Origin: Terrisporobacter sp.
GTDB lineage: Bacteria; Bacillota_A; Clostridia; Peptostreptococcales; Peptostreptococcaceae
Direction of reading: 5' to 3'
Assembly: GCA_029851945.1 (NCBI GenBank)
Contig: JARKUZ010000075.1
Coordinates: 8,085 to 72,084 of the forward strand
DNA length: 64,000 nucleotides
Numbering within the stretch: the stretch's first letter is position 1; each line of letters begins with the position of its first letter. Position numbers and translations under genes: made by a program. The notes under the pieces are model-generated. The model was not told where the DNA came from, ran no database searches, and saw only the letters and a program-made list of their open reading frames with translations. Shown here piece by piece: positions 46,581-56,068 of the stretch.

Positions 46581-47825
46581 TTATTTAATATTATTTTTCA
46601 ATAATTCTAATCTTAAATCATTTATAATAGCTTTACATGCTCTATATCTTATCATCTGTCTGTCTCCAGAGAATATATATTTTTTAATTGTAGTTTTTCC
46701 ATTTATGTATATACCCAAGTATACAAGTCCTACTGGTTTTTCTTCACTTCCACCTCCAGGACCTGCTATTCCAGTAGTTGATAAACCGATATTAGTATTA
46801 TGTCTTCTCGCTACACCTTCTGCCATTTCTTTGGCACATTCTTCACTTACAGCACCTACTGTATTTAAAGTCTTTTCACTTACACCTAAGGTTTTAATTT
46901 TAGCTTCATTAGCATAAGTTACATATCCCTCTATAAATACAGATGATATTCCTGGATAATTTATCAGACTTGATGATACCATACCACCAGTGCATGACTC
47001 TGCTACAGCTATAGTCAAATTATTATTAACTAATATTTTTGCAACCTCATCTTCTATTGTTGTTTCACCTACTGCATATAAGTTTTCTTTAAATCTAGAT
47101 TTAATTTCAGCTTCTACTGGCTTAATTAAATTTTCAGCTTCTTTCTTAGATTTGGCCTTAGCTGTCAACCTAATTGTGCATTCATAATCTTTTGCATAAG
47201 TTGCAATAGTTGGATTACTTTGCTGTTGTATTAAGTCAATTATCTCTTCTTCAATAGATGACTCTCCCACACCAATAATTCTAAGTACTCTAGATTCTAT
47301 TGTATAATCAGTTTTTTTAAGTAAGCATGGTCTAACATAATTATCATACATAGGCTTCATCTCTCTTGGTGGACCAGGTAGCACTACTATCATCTTATTA
47401 TCTTTTTCCATAATACACCCTGGCGCTGTTCCATAGTCATTAGGCAGTATTATTCCTTCTTTAGGGAAATAAGCTTGTTTTTTATTATTTTCTGTTGGTA
47501 TTTTATCTTTTCTATAAAAGTACTTTAAAATATCATTCCAGCAGTTTTCATCAAATCTTAAATCATATCCAAATAATTTTGCACATACTTCTTTTGTTAT
47601 ATCATCTTCTGTGGGACCTAGTCCTCCAGTACAAATAACTAAATCACTTCTGTTCAAGCTTTCTTGCAAAGATTCTAATAATCTTTTTTCATTATCTCCT
47701 ACTGTCATTTGATAATATACATCCACACCTATCGAAGCAAGTTCATTTGCTAGATAATGAGTATTTGTATTCAAAATATCCCCTAATAGTATTTCAGTCC
47801 CTACTGTTATAATTTCAGCTCTCAC
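46581..47825 (-). CDS. cinA: CinA (competence/damage-inducible protein)
   Basis: A 414-residue protein with both CinA domains: the N-terminal MoCF-like ADP-ribose pyrophosphatase region (GTEILLGDILNTNT, CTGGLGPTEDDITKE, LPGPPREMKPM) and the C-terminal nicotinamide-nucleotide amidase domain (VAESCTGGMVSSSL, TTGIAGPGGGSEEKPVG). It recycles pyridine nucleotides. The start is taken as GTG 47825, which gives the normal MRAEIITVGTEIL N-terminus and has AAGGG eight bases upstream; GTG 47834 is in frame but too near the RBS. First gene of a two-gene operon with a HAD phosphatase. No recA is adjacent, unlike in some Firmicutes. Confidence 0.95.
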   Translation of the reverse strand: MRAEIITVGTEILLGDILNTNTHYLANELASIGVDVYYQMTVGDNEKRLLESLQESLNRSDLVICTGGLGPTEDDITKEVCAKLFGYDLRFDENCWNDILKYFYRKDKIPTENNKKQAYFPKEGIILPNDYGTAPGCIMEKDNKMIVVLPGPPREMKPMYDNYVRPCLLKKTDYTIESRVLRIIGVGESSIEEEIIDLIQQQSNPTIATYAKDYECTIRLTAKAKSKKEAENLIKPVEAEIKSRFKENLYAVGETTIEDEVAKILVNNNLTIAVAESCTGGMVSSSLINYPGISSVFIEGYVTYANEAKIKTLGVSEKTLNTVGAVSEECAKEMAEGVARRHNTNIGLSTTGIAGPGGGSEEKPVGLVYLGIYINGKTTIKKYIFSGDRQMIRYRACKAIINDLRLELLKNNIK

Positions 47826-48124
47826 TTTTATCACCCTTCTCTAAAATTTTTCCATTTAATTTTATACTTCATATCATAATTTTGTATCATTTAAATAGTT
47901 AAATTATAACTTTTTACATAGTTAAAATTTATATTAAAGTAGCTTAAATTTCAAGTGTACAATTAAAGTATTAACTTTTTTTATAAAAATTTAATGATTA
48001 TTTACATAAGCTACTATATTTTTTAATATCTCTATTTCTACACTATATTGAATTATTCTATAAGCTATAATAAAATAGTAATAATTTCAAAAAATAAAAT
48101 CACTATAAATTATTGGAGGTTATG

Positions 48125-49327
48125 ATGAAAACATTAATTAGTTCCCATGATATTTGGTCTTTATGGGCATTTATTACTGGATGGGCAGCTTTTAGTATTT
48201 ATCTTGAACAAAAATATGAATGGGCTTCAAAAGTCTCAGGAAGCATAGTTGCTTTAGTTGGAGCTTTAATATTATCAAATCTTAAAATTATTCCAACTGA
48301 ATCAGTTGTATATGATCAAGTATGGAATTATGCAGTTCCATTGGCTATTACATTACTTTTATATCAATGTAATGTGAAAAAAGTATGGAAAGAAAGCGGA
48401 AAAATACTCGTATTATTCCTTATAAGTTCTGTTGGCACTATGATTGGTTCTGCTATTGGTTATGTAATCTTAAATAAACATATTCCTTATCTGGCAGAGT
48501 TAGCAGGAGTAATGACAGGTACTTATATTGGTGGTAGTGTAAATTTTGCAGCAATATCAAGCTCTTTTGATATACCAGGGGACTTAGTTTCAGCAGCAGT
48601 AGTTTCAGACAATCTGCTTATGGCATTGTACTTCTTTGTGTTAATCGCTATTCCAACTATTGGTATATTTAGAAAATCATTCAGACATCCTCACATAGAT
48701 GAAGTTGAAAAGCTTGATATAAAAGATGGTGAAACTGCAGCATCAACTTATTGGACTTCAAAGGCGATTTCTTTAAAAGACATAGGTTTTTCCATTGGTA
48801 GTGCATTTATTATAGTTGCAATATCAAATACAGTTGCAAGTTTATTTTCTTCAATAATACCAACTTCAAATGCTTTCTTAAATATACTAAATACTTTACT
48901 AGGAAATCAATATCTAATAATTACTACTATAACTATGATTTGTGCCACTTTAAAATCTGATTTCTTTGGAAATCTTGGTGGAGCTCAAGAACTTGGTACA
49001 TACTTGATTTACTTATTCTTTGTTGTTATAGGGGCTCCAGCTTCTATATCATCTATATTATTTGAATCTCCTTTATTATTAGTATTTTGCTTTATAATAG
49101 TTCTATTAAATATGATAGTAACTTTTATTGCAGCAAAATTATTGAAATTTGATTTAGAAGAAGCAATTTTAGTTTCTAATGCATGTATAGGTGGTCCTAC
49201 AACAGCAGCAGCTATGGCTGTTTCAAAGTCTTGGTCAAAACTTATAGCACCTATCATGTTAATAGGTACATTAGGATATGTAATAGGGAATTATTTTGGA
49301 ATAATTGTCGGTAATTTCTTTATGTAA
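48125..49327 (+). CDS. DUF819-family membrane protein (YjcL-like)
   Basis: A 400-residue protein with about 12 hydrophobic segments and the DUF819 pattern: ALGAL-like SGSIVALVGALILSNLKIIP, an LLLYQCNVKKV loop, GVMTGTYIGGSVNFAAISSSF and C-terminal ACIGGPTTAAAMAVSKSW. The paired glycine-rich motifs look like inverted halves of a secondary transporter; substrate unknown. GGAGG lies five bases before ATG 48125; TTG 48113 and ATG 48122 are in frame but crowd the RBS. Confidence 0.9.
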   Translation: MKTLISSHDIWSLWAFITGWAAFSIYLEQKYEWASKVSGSIVALVGALILSNLKIIPTESVVYDQVWNYAVPLAITLLLYQCNVKKVWKESGKILVLFLISSVGTMIGSAIGYVILNKHIPYLAELAGVMTGTYIGGSVNFAAISSSFDIPGDLVSAAVVSDNLLMALYFFVLIAIPTIGIFRKSFRHPHIDEVEKLDIKDGETAASTYWTSKAISLKDIGFSIGSAFIIVAISNTVASLFSSIIPTSNAFLNILNTLLGNQYLIITTITMICATLKSDFFGNLGGAQELGTYLIYLFFVVIGAPASISSILFESPLLLVFCFIIVLLNMIVTFIAAKLLKFDLEEAILVSNACIGGPTTAAAMAVSKSWSKLIAPIMLIGTLGYVIGNYFGIIVGNFFM

Positions 49328-49367
49328 TAATATTTATGTTTAAGTATTTATTTTCTTAAACAATATA

Positions 49368-49408
49368 AATAAGAAAAGGTGTAACCTTAAGTTACGCCTT
49401 TTCTTATT
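49368..49408. terminator. Shared terminator
   Basis: Eighteen paired bases (49368-49385 with 49391-49408) with one G-U pair on the plus-strand RNA and a five-base loop, then TTTT. Serves the DUF819 gene and lies 34 bases past the MBL-fold gene's stop. Confidence 0.85.
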
Positions 49409-49441
49409 TTAATTACTCTGCATATTCTTTTAATTATTCAT

Positions 49442-50266
49442 TTAAATTTCAATTATTTTACCTGTAGATAAATAATTTATTTTTATACCCATTATTTCTC
49501 TTAAATCATTAAATGATTTTAAACCTGTACAATGACATGTATAATAATTAATATTTCTATCATTTAAATCTTTTCCTAAAGCTTTTATAAATTCTAAGTC
49601 TTCTTCTTTTTTAGATATAGGATTATATAAATGAAGTCCACCGATTTGAATATTAAACTTTCCCTTTATTAATTCTTCTCCTCTTTCTATTATATTTACT
49701 ACACCACAATGAGAACATCCAGAGATTAATATATTCTTATTATTTTCTTCTATAATTAAATTTTGCTCATGTTTAAAATCATCTTGCAAGTAATTATCTC
49801 CTTCTTTCATCAAAAGATCTTTATTCGAACTTGGAATAAACTTACTTCCACTTACATTTGAAAATAACCTTAGTTTATCATCTATTATATAGTCATCATC
49901 TGTCAAAATAATTCTATCATTATCCTTAAATTCTTTATTTAGTCCTATGTAATATTTCATAAAATTTAATAATGTATTATAATATGGTTCAAAAGCATTC
50001 TTATTTATATATATCTTAGCTTTTGAATTTTCTTTTAAAAAACTTTCTAACCCTCCACCATGATCTCTGTGACCATGAGATATAATAACTATATCTACTT
50101 CTGCTATATCTATATTTAACTTTTTAGCATTTTCTATAAAAGTATCATCTGGCCCTAAATCAAATAAGATCTTATGCTCATTAGTTTGAATATGTAAACT
50201 TAGGCCGTGTTTTGTTTTATAATTGCTTGAGATTGCAGTATTTTCTAATAATGTACTTATTATCAT
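49442..50266 (-). CDS. MBL-fold metallohydrolase (dihydropteridine-type)
   Basis: A 274-residue metallo-beta-lactamase-fold protein. LFDLGPDDTF, ISHGHRDHGGG (HxHxDH metal motif), ISGCSHCGVVNIIE (the His of motif 3) and QIGGLHL (final His). The SGCSHCG and GGLHL motifs place it with the archaeal 7,8-dihydropterin-6-methyl beta-ribofuranosylaminobenzene phosphate synthase-related group; clostridial members are uncharacterised. AGGAGGA precedes the ATG. Monocistronic. Confidence 0.88.
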   Translation of the reverse strand: MIISTLLENTAISSNYKTKHGLSLHIQTNEHKILFDLGPDDTFIENAKKLNIDIAEVDIVIISHGHRDHGGGLESFLKENSKAKIYINKNAFEPYYNTLLNFMKYYIGLNKEFKDNDRIILTDDDYIIDDKLRLFSNVSGSKFIPSSNKDLLMKEGDNYLQDDFKHEQNLIIEENNKNILISGCSHCGVVNIIERGEELIKGKFNIQIGGLHLYNPISKKEEDLEFIKALGKDLNDRNINYYTCHCTGLKSFNDLREIMGIKINYLSTGKIIEI

Positions 50267-50622
50267 AAAATCCTCCTCTAATTAGTAATCAAATATAGTT
50301 TCAAAATCCTCTTTTAAATATGCATCAAAGCACATTTTAATTTATTCTTAATTATTTCACCACTTTAAAATAAACTATCAATATGGTAATTATCATATCA
50401 TATTAATTGTTATTAAGTTTTTATTTTAATACTTTTCCTTCATTATATTTCTTCAAACCACACACTTTAAAAATTAAGCTTACTGTGGTACTTTTAGTTT
50501 TTTTTACTTAAACATATAATTATTACTATAAAAAATAAAATTTTTCTAAAGTAAGTAAAATAATTATTTAGAATAAAATTCATTTTTTTAGAAAACATAA
50601 TAAAAAATAGGAGTTGTTAATT

Positions 50623-51531
50623 ATGAAGAAAAAAGTAGCCGTTTTAATGGGTGGAATATCTTCTGAAAGGGAAGTTTCATTAAATTCAGGAGAAGCTGTT
50701 TTTAATGCACTTGATAGAGATAAATATGAAGTTCATAAAGTCGTTTTAGATAATAAAATGGATGTTATAAATAAAATGCCAGAGGGAATTGAATTTGCAT
50801 TCTTAGTGCTTCATGGTAAGTATGGTGAAGATGGTACTGTTCAAGCTATACTAGAATCAATGGGAATTCCTTATTCAGGATGTGGACCTTTAACTAGTGC
50901 AATGTGCATGGATAAAAATATTACTAAAAAAATGCTTAGAGATTCTGGTGTTCCAACAGCAGACTGGACTATAGCAAAATCAGTAGAAGATATTGATTAC
51001 GATAAAATAGAAGAAATGGGTTATCCTGTTTTTATAAAGCCAAATAGTGGCGGTTCTTCTGTTGCTACTTTCAAAGTAGAACGTAAAGAAAATGTTGAAG
51101 CTGCAGTTAAAGCTGGATTAGAAGTTGATGAAATAGTTATGATAGAACAATATCTACCAGGAGATGAATATACTTCTTTCATGTTAGATGGTGAAGTTTA
51201 TCCTACTATAAAAATATCATCGACTACAGGATTCTTCGACTATGAAGCAAAATATTCAACTGGTTCAAATGCTGCTAAAGAAGAAATAGTTTATTTAGAA
51301 GAAGATCTACAAGAACAAATCAATAAAGCTTCTAAATCAGTTTGGGATATTTTCTACTGTAAGGCTTATGTAAGAATAGACTTTATGCTATCAGGTGGTA
51401 AATTCTATGTGCTTGAATTAAACACTCTGCCAGGAATGACAGTAACAAGCTTAATACCAAGAAGTGCAAATGCTAAAGGATTATCTTATAGTGAATTAGT
51501 AGATAAAATAATGGAAACTTCTTTAAAATAG
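50623..51531 (+). CDS. ddl: D-alanine--D-alanine ligase
   Basis: A 302-residue ATP-grasp ligase. N-terminal VLMGGISSEREVSLNSG, HGKYGEDGTVQA, then FIKPNSGGSSVAT, DEYTSFMLDGE and the C-terminal metal site RIDFML...LELNTLPGMT. It joins two D-alanines for peptidoglycan precursors in the cytosol. The frame reaches TTG 50614, but ATG 50623 sits ~10 bases after AGGAG and starts the canonical MKKKVAVLMGG. The MocR regulator and aspartate decarboxylase follow on the same strand. Confidence 0.96.
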   Translation: MKKKVAVLMGGISSEREVSLNSGEAVFNALDRDKYEVHKVVLDNKMDVINKMPEGIEFAFLVLHGKYGEDGTVQAILESMGIPYSGCGPLTSAMCMDKNITKKMLRDSGVPTADWTIAKSVEDIDYDKIEEMGYPVFIKPNSGGSSVATFKVERKENVEAAVKAGLEVDEIVMIEQYLPGDEYTSFMLDGEVYPTIKISSTTGFFDYEAKYSTGSNAAKEEIVYLEEDLQEQINKASKSVWDIFYCKAYVRIDFMLSGGKFYVLELNTLPGMTVTSLIPRSANAKGLSYSELVDKIMETSLK

Positions 51532-51600
51532 GATATCTAGACTAAAGTAAGTTTATTTTATATAATTACTTTATATAAATAAAACTTTAGAGGTGATAAT

Positions 51601-53052
51601 TTGTTATTTTCCGATTTAACAATTAATGATAAAGAACCAATTTACATTCAAATAAAGAGATACTTAGAGGATATGATTTCTAAAGGACTTCTACCTCATA
51701 ACAGTAAGCTCCCTTCAACAAGGGAGCTTAGTCTGCTTCTTAATGTTAGTAGAAACTCAATTTTAGCAGCCTATGAAGAACTAAAACTAGATGGCATCGT
51801 ATACTCTGTTTCCGGAAAAGGTACTTTTGTAAAATGTGATAATAATATAAACAATAGTAATTGGAAAGTTAACTGGAGAAACTTTGAAAACGACTATATA
51901 AAAACAACCAATAAAATGGATATCATAAAAAATGAGATTAAATGGAAGTCTGGTCAAATTTCCTTTAAAAGTATAGCTCCTGATGGTGAACTATTTGATA
52001 TGGAAGAATTAAAAAAATCATTTTTAAACAGATTTAATCTTGAAGGTCATAAGCTTTTAAATTATGGATATGCCCAAGGATACAAACCTTTAATTGATTA
52101 CCTACATAATTATATGAATAAAAAAGGAGTAGATACTTCCAATAAAGATATACTTATGGTTAACGGATTTACAGAAGGATTAAACTTAATAATTTCTACT
52201 CTTACTACTAAAGGTGATTATATATTATGTGAAAATCCAACTCATAATACATCTATTAAAGTGATGAAATCTCATGGCTTAAATCTTATACCTGTTTCTA
52301 TAAACGAAAACGGATTAGATTTTGAAGATTTATCTGAAAAATTAGAAAAATATAAAGATAAGATTAAATTTTCTTATATTACTCCTTCTTATCATAATCC
52401 AACAGGAATGGTTATGTCTCCAGAAAATAGATATAAATTTTATAATCTAATGAAAAAATACAATATACCTATAATTGAAGATGGATTTAATGAAGAACTT
52501 TTATACTCTTCTTCTCATATCTTCCCTATTTGCTCTCTAGATAATAAAAGTAATGGTGTTATATATGTAGGAAGTTTTTCAAAAATACTTTTCCCTGGTC
52601 TTAGAATAGGTTGGTTACTTGCAGACAAAAGTCTTATTAATTCACTTGAAAGTGTTAAAAGATCTACTACTATTCATGTATCTTTCTTAGATCAGGGTAT
52701 TTTATATGATTATCTTCAAAATGGTGCCTTTGAAAAATATATAAAAAAAACCAGAAAATACTATGGAGATAAATTTAACTTTGCTCTTAAGTGTGTAAAA
52801 AAATATATAAATGCTGATCATGTTCTTGGTGATGGTGGTCTTCATTTATTTTTAGTTTTAAAAAATATAAATACCCGTAAATTATTAGAAGAGTGTTATA
52901 AAAAAGATGTTATTTTTATGCCTGGAGATTTGTTTTATATAGATAATAATGGAGAAAATACACTTAGACTAGGATTTTCAAGGCTTCCTGATGAAGATAT
53001 TGAAAAAGGTATAAAAATAATAGGCCAAACTATAGATGAATTAAATTCTTAA
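51601..53052 (+). CDS. MocR-family regulator (GntR HTH + aminotransferase fold)
   Basis: A 483-residue regulator: GntR winged helix about 8-75 (PIYIQIKRYLEDMISKG, LPSTRELSLLLNVSRNSILAAYEEL), linker, then a fold-type I aminotransferase-like domain with PSYHNPTGMVMSP, EDGFNEEL and the PLP Lys in GSFSKILFPGLRIGW. MocR proteins such as PdxR and GabR sense PLP or amino-acid adducts. The start is TTG 51601, six bases after AGAGGTGA. It directly precedes the PLP enzyme AspD (187-base gap), its likely target. A perfect ten-base hairpin lies inside the HTH coding sequence. Confidence 0.92.
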   Translation: MLFSDLTINDKEPIYIQIKRYLEDMISKGLLPHNSKLPSTRELSLLLNVSRNSILAAYEELKLDGIVYSVSGKGTFVKCDNNINNSNWKVNWRNFENDYIKTTNKMDIIKNEIKWKSGQISFKSIAPDGELFDMEELKKSFLNRFNLEGHKLLNYGYAQGYKPLIDYLHNYMNKKGVDTSNKDILMVNGFTEGLNLIISTLTTKGDYILCENPTHNTSIKVMKSHGLNLIPVSINENGLDFEDLSEKLEKYKDKIKFSYITPSYHNPTGMVMSPENRYKFYNLMKKYNIPIIEDGFNEELLYSSSHIFPICSLDNKSNGVIYVGSFSKILFPGLRIGWLLADKSLINSLESVKRSTTIHVSFLDQGILYDYLQNGAFEKYIKKTRKYYGDKFNFALKCVKKYINADHVLGDGGLHLFLVLKNINTRKLLEECYKKDVIFMPGDLFYIDNNGENTLRLGFSRLPDEDIEKGIKIIGQTIDELNS

Positions 53053-53239
53053 TCATAATTTAATTTCCTCTTTTTTACTTAAAGTATTTTACTACTTTTA
53101 CTTTATATGTTATAATAATTTCAAATAAAACACCTTACCTTTTAAAACTAAAACTTAAATTAATTTAATAGAATAAGGTGAAAATATAAATATGCTATAT
53201 TTAATATTCTAGAAGACAATAAATAGGGAGGAATCTTTT

Positions 53240-54874
53240 ATGGAGAATATAAATTTAAATCGACAAGAGCTTGAAAATATATATGGTAAAATAAGTCCGT
53301 TTGAATTCAAAAATAAGCTTATAGAATTAGCTACTACATCAAATCAAAAAAGTACACGTACTTTATTAGATGCTGGTCGTGGAAATCCAAACTGGCTTGC
53401 TGCTACACCAAGGGAAGCATTCTTTACTTTTGGACATTTTGCCATAACAGAAAGTAGATTTTCTTGGGATGATGGGGATTTAACTGGATTACCTAAAAAA
53501 ACAGGAATATATGAACGTTTTTGTGCTTATTTAGAAAGTAATTCTACTATGCCAGGTATAAATACTTTAAAAAATATAATTGACTATGGAATAAATGAAT
53601 TAAAATTTACTCCAGATGACTTTTTACATGAATTAACTGATGCAATTATTGGGGATAACTATCCATTCCCTGATAGAATGCTTATACATATAGAGAAAAT
53701 AGTAAAAGAATATTTAAAAAGAGAAATGAGGTATGATATTCACAAAGGTGGAGACTTTAACGTGTTCGCTGTTGAAGGTGCAACAGCTGCCATGTGCTAT
53801 ATATTTGATTCATTAATAGCAAATAATCTTCTTTTAAAAGGTGATAAAATAGCTATAATGACACCTGTATTTACTCCATACTTAGAAATACCTCATCTTC
53901 CAAGATATGAATTTGAAGTTGAATATATAAATTCTAATTCAGTAGATGAAAAAGGAGAACATACTTGGCAATGTAGTGATGAAGAGTTAGAAAAATTAAC
54001 TAATCCAGATATAAAAGCATTGTTTGTTGTTAATCCAAGTAATCCTCCATCTGTTGCTATATCTGAAGGATGTGTATCAAAATTAGTAGATATAGTAAAT
54101 AATCATAATCCTAATTTAATGATAATATCAGATGACGTTTACGGTACATTTATACATGGTTTTGAATCTTTAATGGCAAAACTACCTTATAATACAATTG
54201 GAACTTACTCTTATTCTAAATATTTCGGTGTTACAGGATGGAGACTGGGAACAATAGCTTTACATGAGGAAAATGTATTTGATAAATTAATAAAAGAATT
54301 ACCATATTCTATAAGAAAAAGAACTAATAGAAGATATGCTGATATGAATCCAATTCCAGAAAATGTATCTTTTATAGATAGAATAGTTGCAGATAGTAGA
54401 CAAGTTGCCTTAAATCATACTGCCGGTCTTTCTACTCCACAGCAAGTTCAAATGGCATTCTTCTCTGCCTTTACTCTTATAGATAAAGAGGATAATTATA
54501 AAAATAAGACTATAGATATATGTCAAAGACGTAAAAAATTATTATTTGACAGTCTAGCGCTTGAAATGATAGATAATCCTAATGATGCTTGCTATTATAC
54601 TCAATTTGATTTATTAGAATGGGCAAGAAAAAATCATGGTCGTGATTTTTCTAATTACCTAAGTGAAAATTATAAGCCAGTTGATATATTATTTGACCTC
54701 GCTGAGCAATCTTCAATAGTCTTACTTGGTGGCGGAGGTTTTGCTGGACCAGAATGGTCTATAAGAATTTCTTTAGCGAATCTTTATGATGAAGCTTATA
54801 GTAAAATAGGTATTGCTCTTAAGAAAATACTTGATAACTATGTATGTATTTGGAAAGAAAGTTTAAATAAATAA
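53240..54874 (+). CDS. aspD: Aspartate 4-decarboxylase / aspartate aminotransferase (bifunctional)
   Basis: A 544-residue PLP enzyme of the aspartate beta-decarboxylase family (about 530-550). Features: DAGRGNPNWLA near 45, a long N-terminal extension (SRFSWDDGDLTGLPKKTG), VVNPSNPPSVAIS, SDDVYGTF and PLP Lys in SYSKYFGVTGWRLG near 335, and LLGGGGFAGPEWSIRIS. It converts L-aspartate to L-alanine and CO2, with side transaminase activity. In lactobacilli it is paired with the AspT antiporter for proton-motive force; no aspT is visible here. GGGAGGA precedes the ATG. Confidence 0.95.
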   Translation: MENINLNRQELENIYGKISPFEFKNKLIELATTSNQKSTRTLLDAGRGNPNWLAATPREAFFTFGHFAITESRFSWDDGDLTGLPKKTGIYERFCAYLESNSTMPGINTLKNIIDYGINELKFTPDDFLHELTDAIIGDNYPFPDRMLIHIEKIVKEYLKREMRYDIHKGGDFNVFAVEGATAAMCYIFDSLIANNLLLKGDKIAIMTPVFTPYLEIPHLPRYEFEVEYINSNSVDEKGEHTWQCSDEELEKLTNPDIKALFVVNPSNPPSVAISEGCVSKLVDIVNNHNPNLMIISDDVYGTFIHGFESLMAKLPYNTIGTYSYSKYFGVTGWRLGTIALHEENVFDKLIKELPYSIRKRTNRRYADMNPIPENVSFIDRIVADSRQVALNHTAGLSTPQQVQMAFFSAFTLIDKEDNYKNKTIDICQRRKKLLFDSLALEMIDNPNDACYYTQFDLLEWARKNHGRDFSNYLSENYKPVDILFDLAEQSSIVLLGGGGFAGPEWSIRISLANLYDEAYSKIGIALKKILDNYVCIWKESLNK

Positions 54875-54881
54875 CTAAGCT

Positions 54882-54914
54882 AAAAATGCGTAAATTTATA
54901 ATTTACGCATTTTT
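54882..54914 (+). terminator. Terminator of aspD
   Basis: Perfect 14-base arms (54882-54895, 54901-54914) with a five-base loop and terminal T run, eight bases after the stop. Confidence 0.9.
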
Positions 54915-54916
54915 AT

Positions 54917-55071
54917 GTTATAAATTCTATGTTATTACTCTGTATCGTACAACCTTTTACAATGTGAGTCGTATTACACATATTCTTACCTGCTGCATTA
55001 ATCATTATATTTCTGTTTACTTCATCATAATACTTATTCGTAGCTTTGTTCTCAGTATCTTTATTAAACTA
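54917..55071 (-). other. In-frame open segment after the TIM-barrel stop codons
   Basis: Directly after the tandem stops TAA TAG of the isomerase, the same minus-strand frame stays open for 51 codons (FNKDTENKATNKYYDEV..., KNMCNTTHIVKGCTIQSNN) to a stop near 54917. There is no good RBS or start. It could be an old C-terminal extension, a gene remnant, or chance in AT-rich DNA. Confidence 0.25.
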
Positions 55072-55851
55072 TTAATTATACGACTTTAATCTTATAACTC
55101 CCTCTTTTAATAAGATATCCAAAGATTTTTCTAGCTCTTCTAAATTAACTACTTCTAAAGAAATAGTAATATCATTATTTTTTTCATGTAATAACTTTAA
55201 TATTTCTATAACTTTTATATCTCCTTTATAAATTCCTAGATGGCTATCTTTGTCTCCATAATTATTATGTAAATGTATATGATTAATTTTATAAGATAAG
55301 TTATCTATCCATTCTCTCAAATCAACTTTAGAGTAAGCATTTATATGTCCTATATCTATGCATAGTGAAAAATTATCTTTATTAATTTCTTTCATTAAAC
55401 TATCAATTAAATAATAGTCCTCTTCCAAAACATTTTCTACGACAACATGTAAATCTTTTTTATCTTCCAAAAATTCAGTCCAAAACTTCGCTACATTTTT
55501 TATCCATTCTACATTCATATAAGTTTTTGGTGTATATCCATTATGATAAACTATTTTATTAGCTTTAAGCTCCCTAGCAACTTCATAAACTTGATTAAAT
55601 CTAAAACTTGTTACTTTCTGTATTAAAGGGTCACGAGTCCCAGGGCATAAATCTGCATAGGGTCCATGTACTATTAAATCTATATGTCCATATAAATCTC
55701 CCAATTCTTCTTTATACTCTTTTATAAATTTTTCTTTATTATCCAATAAGTACGGATGTGCAAATTGGACTACTTCAAGTCCCACATCATATTTTTTTAA
55801 TATAGGTATTATTTTTTCTGTTTCAACTAATTGAGATATATAAAACTTCAT
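55072..55851 (-). CDS. Sugar phosphate isomerase/epimerase-like TIM barrel
   Basis: A 259-residue AP-endonuclease-2/xylose-isomerase-like barrel: YDVGLEVVQFAHP, DLIVHGPYADLCPGTRDP, NKIVYHNGYTP, VVENVLEED (Glu ligand), LCIDIGHINAYS (Asp, His) and NHIHLHNNYGDKDSH. The metal-binding Glu/Asp/His set is present, so it is probably an active isomerase or epimerase; substrate unknown. AAGGTG precedes the ATG. Alone on its strand. Confidence 0.88.
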   Translation of the reverse strand: MKFYISQLVETEKIIPILKKYDVGLEVVQFAHPYLLDNKEKFIKEYKEELGDLYGHIDLIVHGPYADLCPGTRDPLIQKVTSFRFNQVYEVARELKANKIVYHNGYTPKTYMNVEWIKNVAKFWTEFLEDKKDLHVVVENVLEEDYYLIDSLMKEINKDNFSLCIDIGHINAYSKVDLREWIDNLSYKINHIHLHNNYGDKDSHLGIYKGDIKVIEILKLLHEKNNDITISLEVVNLEELEKSLDILLKEGVIRLKSYN

Positions 55852-56068
55852 TTTATTTTCACCTTATTTCTTTTTTTATTTTCCTTATTAAAATTTCATT
55901 AGTCTATCTAGTCAATATAGGTTATAATAAATTTATATTTTGACTAAAAATTATAAAAGTTTTCAGTTAAATTTTATACTAAGTTGAAAGTATATTCCAA
56001 TACGTTTTAAGTTTTTATAAATTAATACAAGATTATAAAATATATAATTAAATATAAAGGTGATAGAA

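Noticed and set aside
54964..54976. Minus strand carries the first 13 bases of the T7 promoter (TAATACGACTCAC).
   Set aside because: The following TATAGG part is absent (ATTGTA instead), there is no phage context, and a 13-base match can arise by chance; not cloning-vector sequence because both flanks look native.
54886..55089. Plus-strand open frame of 67 codons.
   Set aside because: It starts inside the aspD terminator, has no RBS and overlaps the 3' end of the minus-strand isomerase.
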